From assembly GCA_035556735.1 (NCBI GenBank), contig DATMFF010000008.1, forward strand, positions 62,001 to 126,000: 64,000 nt of DNA, in the 5' to 3' direction. The translations under genes and the position numbers were made by a program. The DNA is from CANJBX01 sp035556735 (lineage in GTDB: Bacteria; Pseudomonadota; Alphaproteobacteria; Rhizobiales; Xanthobacteraceae). The notes under the pieces are model-generated. The model searched no databases, was not told the origin of the DNA, and was given only the letters and a program-made list of their open reading frames with translations. Shown here piece by piece: positions 53,399-62,325 of the stretch (positions within the stretch are counted from its first letter, which is position 1; the number at the start of each line of letters is the position of its first letter).

Positions 53399-54856
53399 AT
53401 GACAATGAACAAGCTTTTCCGACCCGGACTGCTGGCGCTCGCGGCGTTGGCGGCCCTGGCTTTGCTCGCGGAACCCTCGCTGGCACAAGCGCCTGCTGGT
53501 CCCACCGTGAACAAGGGTGACAATGCGTGGATGCTCGTTTCGACCATCCTCGTGCTGTTGATGACCATCCCCGGCCTCGCGCTGTTTTACGGCGGCCTTG
53601 TGCGCGCCAAGAACATGCTCTCCGTCCTCGCGCACGTGTTTTACTGCGTGTGCATCGTGTCGCTGATCTGGGTGATCTACGGCTACAGCCTCACCTTCAC
53701 CGGCGGCACGTTCATCGGGGGCTTCTCGAAGGCATTCCTGTCCGGAGTCACGACCGACTCCGTCGCGGGAACGTTTTCGGTCGGCACGGGCATCTCCGAA
53801 CTCGTGTACATCGCGTTCCAGATGACCTTCGCCGCCATCACGCCGGCGCTGATCGTCGGCGCATTCGCCGAACGCATGAAGTTCTCGGCCGTGGCGCTGT
53901 TCATTCCGCTGTGGGTGACGTTCATCTATTTCCCGATGGCGCACATGGTCTGGTACTGGGCTGGCCCCGATGCCATCGACGGCGCGGTCAAGGCACTCGC
54001 CGCAGCGCCGGCTGACGGCAAGGCTGCCGCGCAAGCTGCGCTCGACGCGGCGCTCGCCGATGCGGGCCTCATCTTCTCGTGGGGCGCCATCGACTTCGCC
54101 GGCGGCACGGTGGTGCACATCAACGCCGGCATCGCCGGTCTGATGGCCGCACTGATGGTCGGCAAGCGTCAGGGGTACGGCAAGGACCTGATGCCTCCCC
54201 ACTCCCTGCCGATGACGATGATCGGCGCCTCTCTGCTGTGGGTGGGTTGGTTCGGCTTCAACGCCGGCTCCAACCTCGAGGCAACCGGCACTGCTGCACT
54301 CGCGATGGCCAACACGTTCATTGCGACCGCCGCGGCGGCAATGTCGTGGATGTTCCTGGAGTGGATGCTCAAGGGCAAGCCGTCCCTGCTTGGCGCATTG
54401 TCGGGCTGCATTGCCGGACTGGTGGCGGTCACGCCGGCTGCCGGCTTCTCGGGCGTAATGGGCGCGCTCGTGCTCGGCCTCATCGCTGGCGCGGTCTGCC
54501 TGTTCTTCTGCTCTGCGGTGAAAAGCACGTTCGGCTATGACGACTCGCTCGACGTGTTCGGCATCCATGGCGTCGGCGGGATCGTCGGCGCCATTCTGAC
54601 CGGCGTCCTGGTGAACCCCGCCCTCGGCGGCACCGGCATCTACGACTACGTCGCCGGCAAGGTCGCGGACTATGACTTCATGACCCAGGTCATCGCCCAG
54701 TGCAAAGGCGTGCTGCTGACCCTGGTCTGGTCCGGTGTCGGCTCGCTGATCCTGCTCTGGATCGTCGACATGTTAGTCGGCCTGCGTGCCTCGCCCGAGC
54801 GCGAGAACGAGGGACTCGACCTCACCGACCACGGCGAGCGCGCCTACCACAGCTAA
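53399..54856 (+). CDS. amtB: Ammonium transporter, copy 2
   Basis: A 485-residue Amt channel with a signal peptide (LLALAALAALALLAEPSLAQA) and about eleven helices. The pore histidines lie in FAGGTVVHINAGIAG and DVFGIHGVGG; the gate segment GWFGFNAGSN is intact. Compared with copy 1 it carries an alanine-rich insertion of roughly 40 residues (about 195-225, AVKALAAAPADGKAAAQAAL) in a loop before the first pore histidine. It is followed by two hairpins, the second a canonical terminator. Confidence 0.95.
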   Translation: MTMNKLFRPGLLALAALAALALLAEPSLAQAPAGPTVNKGDNAWMLVSTILVLLMTIPGLALFYGGLVRAKNMLSVLAHVFYCVCIVSLIWVIYGYSLTFTGGTFIGGFSKAFLSGVTTDSVAGTFSVGTGISELVYIAFQMTFAAITPALIVGAFAERMKFSAVALFIPLWVTFIYFPMAHMVWYWAGPDAIDGAVKALAAAPADGKAAAQAALDAALADAGLIFSWGAIDFAGGTVVHINAGIAGLMAALMVGKRQGYGKDLMPPHSLPMTMIGASLLWVGWFGFNAGSNLEATGTAALAMANTFIATAAAAMSWMFLEWMLKGKPSLLGALSGCIAGLVAVTPAAGFSGVMGALVLGLIAGAVCLFFCSAVKSTFGYDDSLDVFGIHGVGGIVGAILTGVLVNPALGGTGIYDYVAGKVADYDFMTQVIAQCKGVLLTLVWSGVGSLILLWIVDMLVGLRASPERENEGLDLTDHGERAYHS

Positions 54857-54862
54857 AGGCTT

Positions 54863-54888
54863 GGCGAGGCGGGCCTTCCCGCTTCGCC
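54863..54888 (+). terminator. First hairpin after amtB copy 2
   Basis: GGCGAGGCGGG (54863-54873), loop CCTT, CCCGCTTCGCC (54878-54888): an 11-bp stem with one G-T pair, six bases after the stop codon; no T-run. Confidence 0.5.
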
Positions 54889-54938
54889 GAACCACCACTT
54901 CGGTTGGGGTGCATACCCGGCAGCGCCCCGTCCGTAGG

Positions 54939-54974
54939 GGAGGCCCTGGAGCGATCCGGGGCCTCCTGCTTTTT
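54939..54974 (+). terminator. Rho-independent terminator after amtB copy 2
   Basis: GGAGGCCCTGG (54939-54949), a 6-base loop, CCGGGGCCTCC (54956-54966) with one G-T pair, then TGCTTTTT (54967-54974). Stem plus T-run make this the clearest intrinsic terminator in the window; it ends the glnK-amtB transcript before the aminotransferase gene. Confidence 0.8.
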
Positions 54975-55116
54975 GGGGCTCGGCAACGCCCTTCCCGCTG
55001 GCCAAAGCCCCCGTACCGATGGTTAATCGCGCCTTAACCTGACGCCCGCTAAGCTGCCCGCAAGGGGCGGCTGGCTGGCCAACCTTCCTGTAACCAGCGG
55101 TGTTTCTGCCCGTCCG

Positions 55117-56322
55117 ATGTCCATGATCGCTGCCGACCGCGAGCTCCCCTCGTCCGCGCGAGCCACCCGCTCGCCCTTTGTACGGCTTACCGAATTGCTG
55201 ACGGGGGTCGAGCCGGGCAAACCGCCGATCAATCTCACCGTCGGCGAGCCGCAGCATCCGATTCCGCCCTTCGTGGGAGAAGTCGTGCAGAAATCGCTCA
55301 AGGATTTCGGCCGCTACCCACCGACCAAGGGATCCGAGCGCTTCCGCCGGGCCGCCGCCGGCTGGCTGGAGCGGCGCTTTGCGCTGCCACGCGGCCTCGA
55401 CGTCGACAGCGAGCTGACTGCGCTCAATGGCACCCGCGAGGGCCTGTTTCTCGCTGCGCTCACGGCCAAGGACATGACCCGCAAGAAGGATCGTCCCGCG
55501 ATCCTCGTGCCAAACCCTTTCTATGCCGCCTATGTTGCGGGCGCGGTTGCCGCCGGATGCGAGCCGGTGTTCCTGCCGGCGGGACGCGCAACACACTTCC
55601 TGCCCGACCTCGATGCGCTCGACGAGGCATTGCTCAAACGGACTGTCGCGGTGTACTTCGGTTCGCCGTCCAATCCGCAGGGCGCGGTCGCCGATCTCGC
55701 CTATCTGAAGCGGCTGGTGGAGCTCGCCCGCCGCCATGACTTCCTGATCTTTTCCGACGAGTGCTATTCGGAAATCTACACGCGTGAAGCACCGCCCGGC
55801 ATGCTGCAGGCCGCAGGCGGCGATTTCTCGCACATCGTCGTGTTCAATTCACTGTCGAAGCGGTCGAACCTCCCAGGCATCCGGGTCGGCATCTGCGTCG
55901 GTGACAAGGCATTCATCACCAAGTTCGTGGACTATCGAAACGTGGTGGCGCCGCAGGTGCCAGGACCGCTGCAGGATGTTGCCGCCGCCGCCTATAGCGA
56001 CGAGGCGCATGTGGAGGAGAATCGCAGGCTCTATCGACTGAAGTACGACCTCGCCGACCAGATCATCGGCGATCGCTATGGCTACGAGCGGCCTGCAGGC
56101 GGATTCTTCCTCTGGCTGGACGTCGCCAAGTACGGCGGGAGCGAGAAAGTCGCTCTCAAGCTATGGCGCGAAGGCGGCGTGCGCATCCTCCCAGGCGGCT
56201 ACTTGGCGCGCGAGCAGGCGGATGGATCAAATCCCGGCGCGGACTTCATCCGCGTCGCGATGGTGCAGGACCAGGAGATCACGGCGGAAGCGCTACATCG
56301 CATCGTCGCCGTGCTCGACTAG
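55117..56322 (+). CDS. Class I/II PLP-dependent aminotransferase (DapC/AspC-like)
   Basis: A 401-residue fold-type I aminotransferase. Landmarks: INLTVGEPQHPIPPFV, GRYPPTKGSERFR, LNGTREGLFLA, VPNPFYAAYVAGA, SPSNPQGAVADLAYL, FSDECYSEIY and the PLP lysine in NSLSKRSNLPGIRVG. It resembles the succinyldiaminopimelate/aspartate aminotransferase group, so lysine or diaminopimelate synthesis is possible; specificity is not settled. Start 55117 or 55123. It lies between amtB and ftsK, as in related genomes. Confidence 0.9.
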   Translation: MSMIAADRELPSSARATRSPFVRLTELLTGVEPGKPPINLTVGEPQHPIPPFVGEVVQKSLKDFGRYPPTKGSERFRRAAAGWLERRFALPRGLDVDSELTALNGTREGLFLAALTAKDMTRKKDRPAILVPNPFYAAYVAGAVAAGCEPVFLPAGRATHFLPDLDALDEALLKRTVAVYFGSPSNPQGAVADLAYLKRLVELARRHDFLIFSDECYSEIYTREAPPGMLQAAGGDFSHIVVFNSLSKRSNLPGIRVGICVGDKAFITKFVDYRNVVAPQVPGPLQDVAAAAYSDEAHVEENRRLYRLKYDLADQIIGDRYGYERPAGGFFLWLDVAKYGGSEKVALKLWREGGVRILPGGYLAREQADGSNPGADFIRVAMVQDQEITAEALHRIVAVLD

Positions 56323-56520
56323 CACAGACGCTGAGGAGGCGGGTGCCGGTTTTCGAAACATTCATGCTCCAACGGCAAACTGGCGGATGACGATTCGGGA
56401 TGGGTCCCGCCTCGGACAAGATGCAGCGTAGGACGGCCAGACACTCGATGACCGGCCGCCGAGCAATATCAACTCGCTAGCGCCCGTGGGGATAAAGACG
56501 GGGTGTTGAGGATCGGATCG

Positions 56521-58968
56521 ATGGCCACGGTCTATCGCAATTTCGACATGAGCTTCCTTCCGGACGAAATCGCCGCCGCTCTGCGGCGGCGGCTGCGCGA
56601 GACCAGCGGCCTCGTTCTGATTGGCTCGGTCGCAGCCGTGGCCGCCGCGCTGGCGACCTGGTCGGTCAACGACCCCAGCCTCAGTCACGCCACCAGCGCA
56701 CCCGTTCGCAATATTCTGGGCACCGGCGGAGCCATTGCTGCTGATCTGTTGATGCAACTCCTCGGCCTCGCCTCCATCGCCCTGATTGTGCCTGTCGCAG
56801 GGTGGGGCTGGCGCCTGCTCACCCATCGCGGACTCGACCGCGAGATCATCCGCGTGCTGCTCTGGTTCGCCGGTGTCGCCCTCGCTGCCGCCTTTGCAGC
56901 TTGCCTGCCCCGCACATCGCATTGGCCGCTGCCGAGCGGACTCGGCGGTGTCATCGGCGACGCCATGTTGCGCCTGCCCGCGTGGCTTGTTGGCGCGCCT
57001 CTCTCCGGGATGACGCGCGTCCTGCTGGCCGTGGCCCTCGCCGTGCTGGCCACTGGAGCGCTTACTGTTGCTTCCGGATTCGCGTTCAGCGCCGGGCGAG
57101 AAAACGATGACGAGGAGGAAGAGGAGGTTGACGAGACCGAGCGCACGGACGAGGAAGAGGAGGAGCGCACCTCCGTTTCACTCGGCTGGCTGGTGCACGG
57201 TTTGCTCAGCCTCAAGGCGCGCTTCGCCCGACTGATCATGCTGCCCTTCCGGCGCAGCGCCGGAAAATCGAAAGCCCCCGGACGGGCGGTGCAGCGGGTA
57301 GAGCCCCGCTTTGACACCGCAACCGACGCGGATATGGCCGAGATCGAGGAAGACGAGGAGGAAGAGGAGGAGCACGAGGAGGAGCCTCCGGCAAAGGCTG
57401 CTCGTGGCGTCAAGTCGCGCGCCACCAAGCCGGCTCAACGCAAGACGTCCGACGGTTTCGTGCTGCCAGCGCTCAACCTGCTCGCCGCGGTGAAAGCGAC
57501 CGCTGCCAAGCTCAGTGAAGACACGATCCAAGCCAATGCCGCAGCGCTCGAGCACGTGCTCGAGGACTTCGGGGTGCGCGGCGAGATCATCAACGCTCGT
57601 CCCGGCCCGGTGGTCACTCTCTATGAGCTCGAGCCCGCGCCCGGAATCAAGTCGTCGCGTGTGATTGGCCTCGCCGACGATATTGCACGCTCCATGAGCG
57701 CCGTCTCGGCACGCGTTGCCGTCGTCTCGGGCCGCAACGCCATCGGTATCGAGCTGCCGAATCCGACACGCGAGAAGGTGTTCCTGCGCGAGATCCTCAA
57801 CGCCGTCGACGAGCATGGCGCGACCTGCAAGCTGCCGCTCTGTCTCGGCAAGACCATCGGTGGCGAGCCGGTGATCGCCGACCTAGCGCGCATGCCGCAT
57901 CTCCTCATTGCCGGCACGACCGGGTCGGGCAAGTCGGTGGCGATCAACACGATGATTCTCAGCCTCGTCTACCGGCTGAGGCCTGATCAGTGCCGGCTGA
58001 TCATGGTCGATCCCAAAATGCTCGAGCTGTCCGTCTACGACGGCATCCCGCATCTGCTTACGCCGGTCGTGACCGACCCCAAGAAGGCGGTGGTCGCGCT
58101 CAAGTGGGCCGTCCGCGAGATGGAAGACCGCTATAAGAAGATGGCCAAGCTGGGGGTGCGCAACATCGACGGCTACAACACGCGGCTCGCCGAAGCGCGC
58201 GAGAAGGGCGAGCGCCTCACCCGCACCGTGCACACCGGCTACGACCGCGAGACCGGCGAAGCAATCTACGAGAAGGAAGCGCTTGAGTTCGAACCGCTGC
58301 CCTACGTCGTGGTCATCGTCGACGAGATGGCCGACCTGATGATGGTGGCGGGCAAGGACATCGAAGGCGCGATTCAGCGCCTCGCACAGATGGCACGCGC
58401 TGCCGGCATTCATGTCATCCTCGCCACTCAGCGTCCCTCAGTCGACGTGATCACCGGGACCATCAAAGCAAACTTCCCGACCCGCATTTCCTTCCAGGTC
58501 ACCTCGAAGATCGACAGCCGCACCATCCTTGGCGAGCAAGGCGCGGAACAATTGCTCGGCCAGGGCGACATGCTCTACATGGCGGGCGGCGGGCGTATCA
58601 GTCGCGTGCACGGACCATTCGTGTCGGACGAGGAAGTCGAAAAGGTCGTGCGGCATCTCAAGTCGCAGGGCGTGCCGCAGTACCTCGAAGAGGTCACCGC
58701 GGGCGATGGTGAGGACGAGGACGGCAATCCGATCTTCGACGCCACCGGCATGGGCCAGACCGGCGACGCCACCGATCTCTATCAGCAGGCCGTGCAGATC
58801 GTGATGCGCGATCAAAAGGCTTCAACGAGCTACATCCAGCGCCGTCTGCAGATCGGCTATAACCGCGCCGCTTCAATCATGGAGCGTATGGAGCAGGAGG
58901 GTGTGGTCGGACCTGCAAATCACGCCGGCAAACGCGAAATCCTGCTGGGCGCAGAGGCGCGAGAGTAG
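56521..58968 (+). CDS. ftsK: DNA translocase FtsK
   Basis: An 815-residue FtsK with four N-terminal membrane segments (about residues 30-190), an acidic linker, a RecA-like motor and a C-terminal gamma domain. Walker A is GTTGSGKS at residues 465-472 and Walker B is VVIVDEMADLM; LATQRPSVDVITG is the sensor region. The gamma winged helix (TSYIQRRLQIGYNRAASIMERME, positions about 58834-58902) recognises KOPS sites. It pumps chromosomes during division. ATG at 56521 preferred to GTG at 56503. The linker has two Glu/Asp runs unusual in density. Confidence 0.96.
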   Translation: MATVYRNFDMSFLPDEIAAALRRRLRETSGLVLIGSVAAVAAALATWSVNDPSLSHATSAPVRNILGTGGAIAADLLMQLLGLASIALIVPVAGWGWRLLTHRGLDREIIRVLLWFAGVALAAAFAACLPRTSHWPLPSGLGGVIGDAMLRLPAWLVGAPLSGMTRVLLAVALAVLATGALTVASGFAFSAGRENDDEEEEEVDETERTDEEEEERTSVSLGWLVHGLLSLKARFARLIMLPFRRSAGKSKAPGRAVQRVEPRFDTATDADMAEIEEDEEEEEEHEEEPPAKAARGVKSRATKPAQRKTSDGFVLPALNLLAAVKATAAKLSEDTIQANAAALEHVLEDFGVRGEIINARPGPVVTLYELEPAPGIKSSRVIGLADDIARSMSAVSARVAVVSGRNAIGIELPNPTREKVFLREILNAVDEHGATCKLPLCLGKTIGGEPVIADLARMPHLLIAGTTGSGKSVAINTMILSLVYRLRPDQCRLIMVDPKMLELSVYDGIPHLLTPVVTDPKKAVVALKWAVREMEDRYKKMAKLGVRNIDGYNTRLAEAREKGERLTRTVHTGYDRETGEAIYEKEALEFEPLPYVVVIVDEMADLMMVAGKDIEGAIQRLAQMARAAGIHVILATQRPSVDVITGTIKANFPTRISFQVTSKIDSRTILGEQGAEQLLGQGDMLYMAGGGRISRVHGPFVSDEEVEKVVRHLKSQGVPQYLEEVTAGDGEDEDGNPIFDATGMGQTGDATDLYQQAVQIVMRDQKASTSYIQRRLQIGYNRAASIMERMEQEGVVGPANHAGKREILLGAEARE

Positions 58969-59187
58969 AGCACGGCGGCAGCACACGCAGCTAATTCTGT
59001 CAGCGCAGCAATCCTGGCCCGCCGGGTGCCGACCCCGACCGCGGGCGCAGAGAACAAAGCCCGGCAGCATGCCTGTCCGTCACATGCGCAGAAGCCGGCG
59101 ACTCTGCTATAAGCGAATCAGGGCCGTGAATTCGCCCGATTGCCTTGCTGGGAAGGTGCGTCGGGGCGCAGTCAGCGGAGACGAGAC

Positions 59188-59925
59188 ATGACGAGAACGG
59201 GACTGGCCATGGCCGCCGGCGCGTGCGCGCTGTCCATGTTCGTCACTGCCCCCGCGCTGGCGCAAGCTCCAATGGCGCTGGCGCCGAAGGCGGGCGCACA
59301 AGCGGCGGCGCAGCCCGCCCCACCGTTTGCGGCGCCGGCGCCGTTCACGGCGCGTGCCACCCAGCCAGGCGGCTTCGACGCCAATCAGCGTGCACTCATT
59401 GATCGAGTCAGCCTGTATCTTTCCACCGTCAATTCTCTGGTCGGCGACTTCGTGCAGGTCGGCCCCGACGGCGCGCGCACCGAAGGTCAGTTCTTTCTGC
59501 AGAAGCCGGGCAAGATCCACTTTTCCTACAACCCGCCGAGCGTCATAGAGGTGGTGGCTGACGGGTCGTCCGTCGTCGTCCGCGACCGACGCCTGGCTAC
59601 CCAGGATGTGTATCCGCTGTCGCAGACGCCGCTACGCTACCTGCTGGCGGAACGAATCGACCTGCTGCGCGACACCAACGTCGCTTCGGTCGCAGCCGAC
59701 GATGTCTTCGTCACCATCGTGATCGAGGAAAAGGTACAGTTCGTCGGCACCAGTCGGCTGATGATGATGTTCGGCGCCAAGGACTTGCAACTACGGCAAT
59801 GGACGGTCACCGACCCGCAGGGATATGACACCACGGTGGCGGTTTACAATCTCGACACGACCAAGCGGCCGGACCCCAGCCTCTTCAAGATCAACTACGA
59901 TAACAATTTCCAGAGGCTGCAGTAA
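59188..59925 (+). CDS. lolA: Outer-membrane lipoprotein carrier protein LolA
   Basis: A 245-residue periplasmic chaperone. The signal peptide (about residues 1-25, ending PALAQA) is followed by an alanine/proline-rich spacer (to about residue 60) and then the LolA fold: VSLYLSTVNSLVGDFVQVGPDG, GQFFLQKPGKIHFSYNPPSV, VVADGSSVVVRDRRL and LRQWTVTDPQGYDTTVAVYNL. It carries lipoproteins from LolCDE to the outer membrane. ATG at 59188 with GCGGAGACGAG upstream. It follows ftsK as usual in the order. Confidence 0.93.
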   Translation: MTRTGLAMAAGACALSMFVTAPALAQAPMALAPKAGAQAAAQPAPPFAAPAPFTARATQPGGFDANQRALIDRVSLYLSTVNSLVGDFVQVGPDGARTEGQFFLQKPGKIHFSYNPPSVIEVVADGSSVVVRDRRLATQDVYPLSQTPLRYLLAERIDLLRDTNVASVAADDVFVTIVIEEKVQFVGTSRLMMMFGAKDLQLRQWTVTDPQGYDTTVAVYNLDTTKRPDPSLFKINYDNNFQRLQ

Positions 59926-60039
59926 CAGGCGAAGAACCCGCCGCCGAGCGCAAAGCCGGTGAATGACTGTGGCGCTCGCTGGAAGGTTTGATAGCGCCCT
60001 GTAATTGCCCGTAATGGATTGAACCACTCGCCCGCCGCA

Positions 60040-60855
60040 ATGCCCATTACCATCACCACGTGGAATATCAACTCCGTCCGCTTGCGCATCGACCTCGTCG
60101 CGAAGTTTCTGAAGGCGACACGGCCGGACGTGCTCTGCCTGCAGGAGACCAAGTGCCCAGACGACGCTTTCCCTCTGAAGCGCTTCAAGCGGCTGGGTTA
60201 CGAGCACGTCGCCATCAACGGACAGAAGGGCTATCACGGTGTCGCCGTGATCTCACGTCTGCCATTCGACGAAATCAGTCGTCGTGGGTTCTGCGGCAAG
60301 GGCGATGCACGCCATATCCGCGTTTCCTTCGGTGAGAGAGCCGGCCTGCGCGATCCGTTGACGGTGCACAATTTCTATGTGCCCGCCGGCGGCGACGAGC
60401 CGGACCCGCAGGTCAATCCCAAATTCGATCACAAGCTCTCGTTCCTTGATGAGATGACAAACTGCGGAGACTTCTCACCGCACAAGGACGAGCGTGCCGT
60501 CGTCGTCGGCGACCTCAACGTCGCGCCGCTCGAACATGATGTCTGGAGTCACAAGGCGCTGCTCCGGGTCGTGTCGCACACACCAGTCGAATGCGAGAAG
60601 CTCTGCGGATTCCAGCGCGCGGGTAATTGGATAGACGTCGCGCGCGCACTCATTCCAGAGCCCGAGAAACTCTATACCTGGTGGAGCTATCGCGCCTCAG
60701 ATTGGGCCGCCGCCAACAAAGGCCGCCGACTGGACCACATCTGGGTGAGCCAGGCGCTCGGAGATCGTTTTCACTCGTTCAGGATCGCGCGGGCGGCGCG
60801 GAGCTGGGCACGTCCATCGGACCACGTGCCAGTCACGGCCACTGTGGAAACATAG
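60040..60855 (+). CDS. xthA: Exodeoxyribonuclease III
   Basis: A 271-residue Exo III/AP endonuclease that repairs abasic sites. Landmarks: ITTWNINSVRLRIDLV, VLCLQETKCPDDAFP with the metal-binding Glu, GYHGVAVIS, VVVGDLNVAP (catalytic Asp/Asn), TWWSYR and the late RLDHIWVS and SDHVPVTATV with Asp-His. The length is normal. ATG at 60040 starts MPITITTWN, the expected family N-terminus. It follows lolA on the same strand. Confidence 0.97.
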   Translation: MPITITTWNINSVRLRIDLVAKFLKATRPDVLCLQETKCPDDAFPLKRFKRLGYEHVAINGQKGYHGVAVISRLPFDEISRRGFCGKGDARHIRVSFGERAGLRDPLTVHNFYVPAGGDEPDPQVNPKFDHKLSFLDEMTNCGDFSPHKDERAVVVGDLNVAPLEHDVWSHKALLRVVSHTPVECEKLCGFQRAGNWIDVARALIPEPEKLYTWWSYRASDWAAANKGRRLDHIWVSQALGDRFHSFRIARAARSWARPSDHVPVTATVET

Positions 60856-60911
60856 GTCGCCAGATCAGATTCGCCGCAATCGCTGACTCGCGGCCCGGAA
60901 GCCCGACAATC

Positions 60912-61382
60912 TCACTTGCGTTTCCCGGACGTATTGAGCGCGGCGCCGATCCTGCTCATCTCCTCTGCAGTGCGACTGGCGCGAACGGCCATATGCGCGC
61001 GTAAGCGATGTGCTGCATCCGGATAGCCTTCGAGCATTTTCAGGAAGAGCGTCCGCGCAATACGCAGCACCCGCGCCGACTCAGCCGCGGTCGCAGTCAC
61101 CGGACGCGTCGTCTCCTTGAGCAACGCGAACTCACCGAGGAGCGTTCCGCGCCGCGCAATGACCGATTCGCCTTGGCTGCCGGGCGGTCCCTCAGAGAGG
61201 GCAAAGGAACCTTCCTGGATCAGATAGCCCGCGTCCGCAATGTCGCCCGCAGCGAACAGCACCTCGCCTTTGGCGACCTGTCGGTTTTCCGCGCCGATTG
61301 CAAGGATACGTAGCGCATCGCGCCCGAGCACCGCGAATGTCGGTACCCGCTCCAGAACGGAAATATCTTCTTCAATGCCCAT
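60912..61382 (-). CDS. Cyclic-nucleotide-binding-domain protein (Crp-like domain only)
   Basis: A 156-residue protein made of one cNMP-binding domain: AKGEVLFAAGDIADAGYLIQEGSFAL, GTLLGEFALLKETTRPVTATAAESARVLRI and a terminal helix (AAHRLRAHMAVRASRTAEEM). No DNA-binding domain follows, so it is a stand-alone sensor or effector subunit. ATG at 61382 (MGIEEDISVLERV). It lies 111 bp downstream of the response regulator gene on the same strand, in a context conserved in Hyphomicrobiales. Confidence 0.88.
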   Translation of the reverse strand: MGIEEDISVLERVPTFAVLGRDALRILAIGAENRQVAKGEVLFAAGDIADAGYLIQEGSFALSEGPPGSQGESVIARRGTLLGEFALLKETTRPVTATAAESARVLRIARTLFLKMLEGYPDAAHRLRAHMAVRASRTAEEMSRIGAALNTSGKRK

Positions 61383-61493
61383 GAAGACGTCCCGCCGCCT
61401 CACTGCCGCGCGCGCTCCACGCAGCGGTAGGCTCGCACGAACAAATCATCTCGCGGCGCGGCCCGCGCATGAGCGTACCGGTCGGCGCGTGCG

Positions 61494-62180
61494 TCACGGC
61501 ACCAGCTTGTAGCCGCCGGCGTCGGTAACGAGGATTGCCGGATTCGCGGCATCCTTTTCGACCTTCTGGCGGAGGCGGTAGATGTGCGTCTCGAGCGTGT
61601 GGGTGGTGACGCCCGAATTGTAGCCCCACACTTCCTGCAGCAACGTCTCGCGCGGGACGGCCTTCTGGCCGGCGCGATAGAGATAGCGCAGGATCGCTGT
61701 CTCCTTCTCCGTCAGCCGGACCTTGGTGCCCGATTGGTTGAGCAGTATCTTCGAACTGGGACGGAACGTGTAAGGGCCAATTGCGAATACTGCGTCCTCG
61801 CTCGCTTCGTGCTGGCGCAACTGTGCGCGGATCCGCGCGAGCAGCACTGCAAAACGGAACGGTTTGGCGACGTAATCGTTCGCGCCGGACTCCAGTCCGA
61901 GGATCGTATCGGAATCTGTGTTGTGCCCGGTCAGCATGATGATCGGAGCTTTGAAGTTGTTCTTGCGGAGAATGCGTACCGCCTCGCGACCGTCGATATC
62001 CGGTAGCTCGACGTCCATGATCACGAGGTCGATCTTTCCCGTCTTGGCCTCCTGCACACCCTTTGAGGCGGTGTCGCACGCCACTGCCTCAAACTCGTCA
62101 TGCAACGAGAGCTGCTCCACGAGCGCATCGCGCAACTCGGTGTCGTCATCCACGATCAGGATGGTTCGCTTGGTCGGCAT
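61494..62180 (-). CDS. OmpR-family two-component response regulator (CenR-like)
   Basis: A 228-residue regulator: a receiver domain (residues 6-120) with phosphoacceptor Asp56 in DLVIMDVELPDIDG and the lysine in ANDYVAKPF, then an OmpR/PhoB winged helix (VRLTEKETAILRYLYRAG, LLQEVWGYNSGVTTHTLETHIYRLRQKVE). The EQLSLHDEF and FRFAVLLARIRAQLRQHE signature resembles the envelope regulator CenR of alphaproteobacteria, which is a memory-based comparison. ATG at 62180. Its leader contains a 12-bp perfect hairpin shared with the L,D-transpeptidase gene opposite. Confidence 0.9.
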   Translation of the reverse strand: MPTKRTILIVDDDTELRDALVEQLSLHDEFEAVACDTASKGVQEAKTGKIDLVIMDVELPDIDGREAVRILRKNNFKAPIIMLTGHNTDSDTILGLESGANDYVAKPFRFAVLLARIRAQLRQHEASEDAVFAIGPYTFRPSSKILLNQSGTKVRLTEKETAILRYLYRAGQKAVPRETLLQEVWGYNSGVTTHTLETHIYRLRQKVEKDAANPAILVTDAGGYKLVP

Positions 62181-62270
62181 TCCGAGACCTTTCGGCGTGG
62201 TATGTCGGTACGGGAAAGAAGCAGTGGACCCCAATTAGGGCAAGGTCATGATTCAATTGCTATTAACACC

Positions 62271-62301
62271 GGGGGCCCTGCCGGACCAAGGCAGGGCCCC
62301 C
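62271..62301. repeat. Perfect 12-bp GC hairpin in a divergent leader region
   Basis: GGGGGCCCTGCC (62271-62282), a 7-base loop GGACCAA, GGCAGGGCCCCC (62290-62301). It lies 25 bp before the L,D-transpeptidase ATG and about 90 bp before the response-regulator ATG on the other strand. No T-run follows on either strand, so a leader structure or a dimer-binding site is more likely than a terminator. Confidence 0.6.
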
Positions 62302-62325
62302 AAAGAAGCCGCAGGGCACGGAAAA

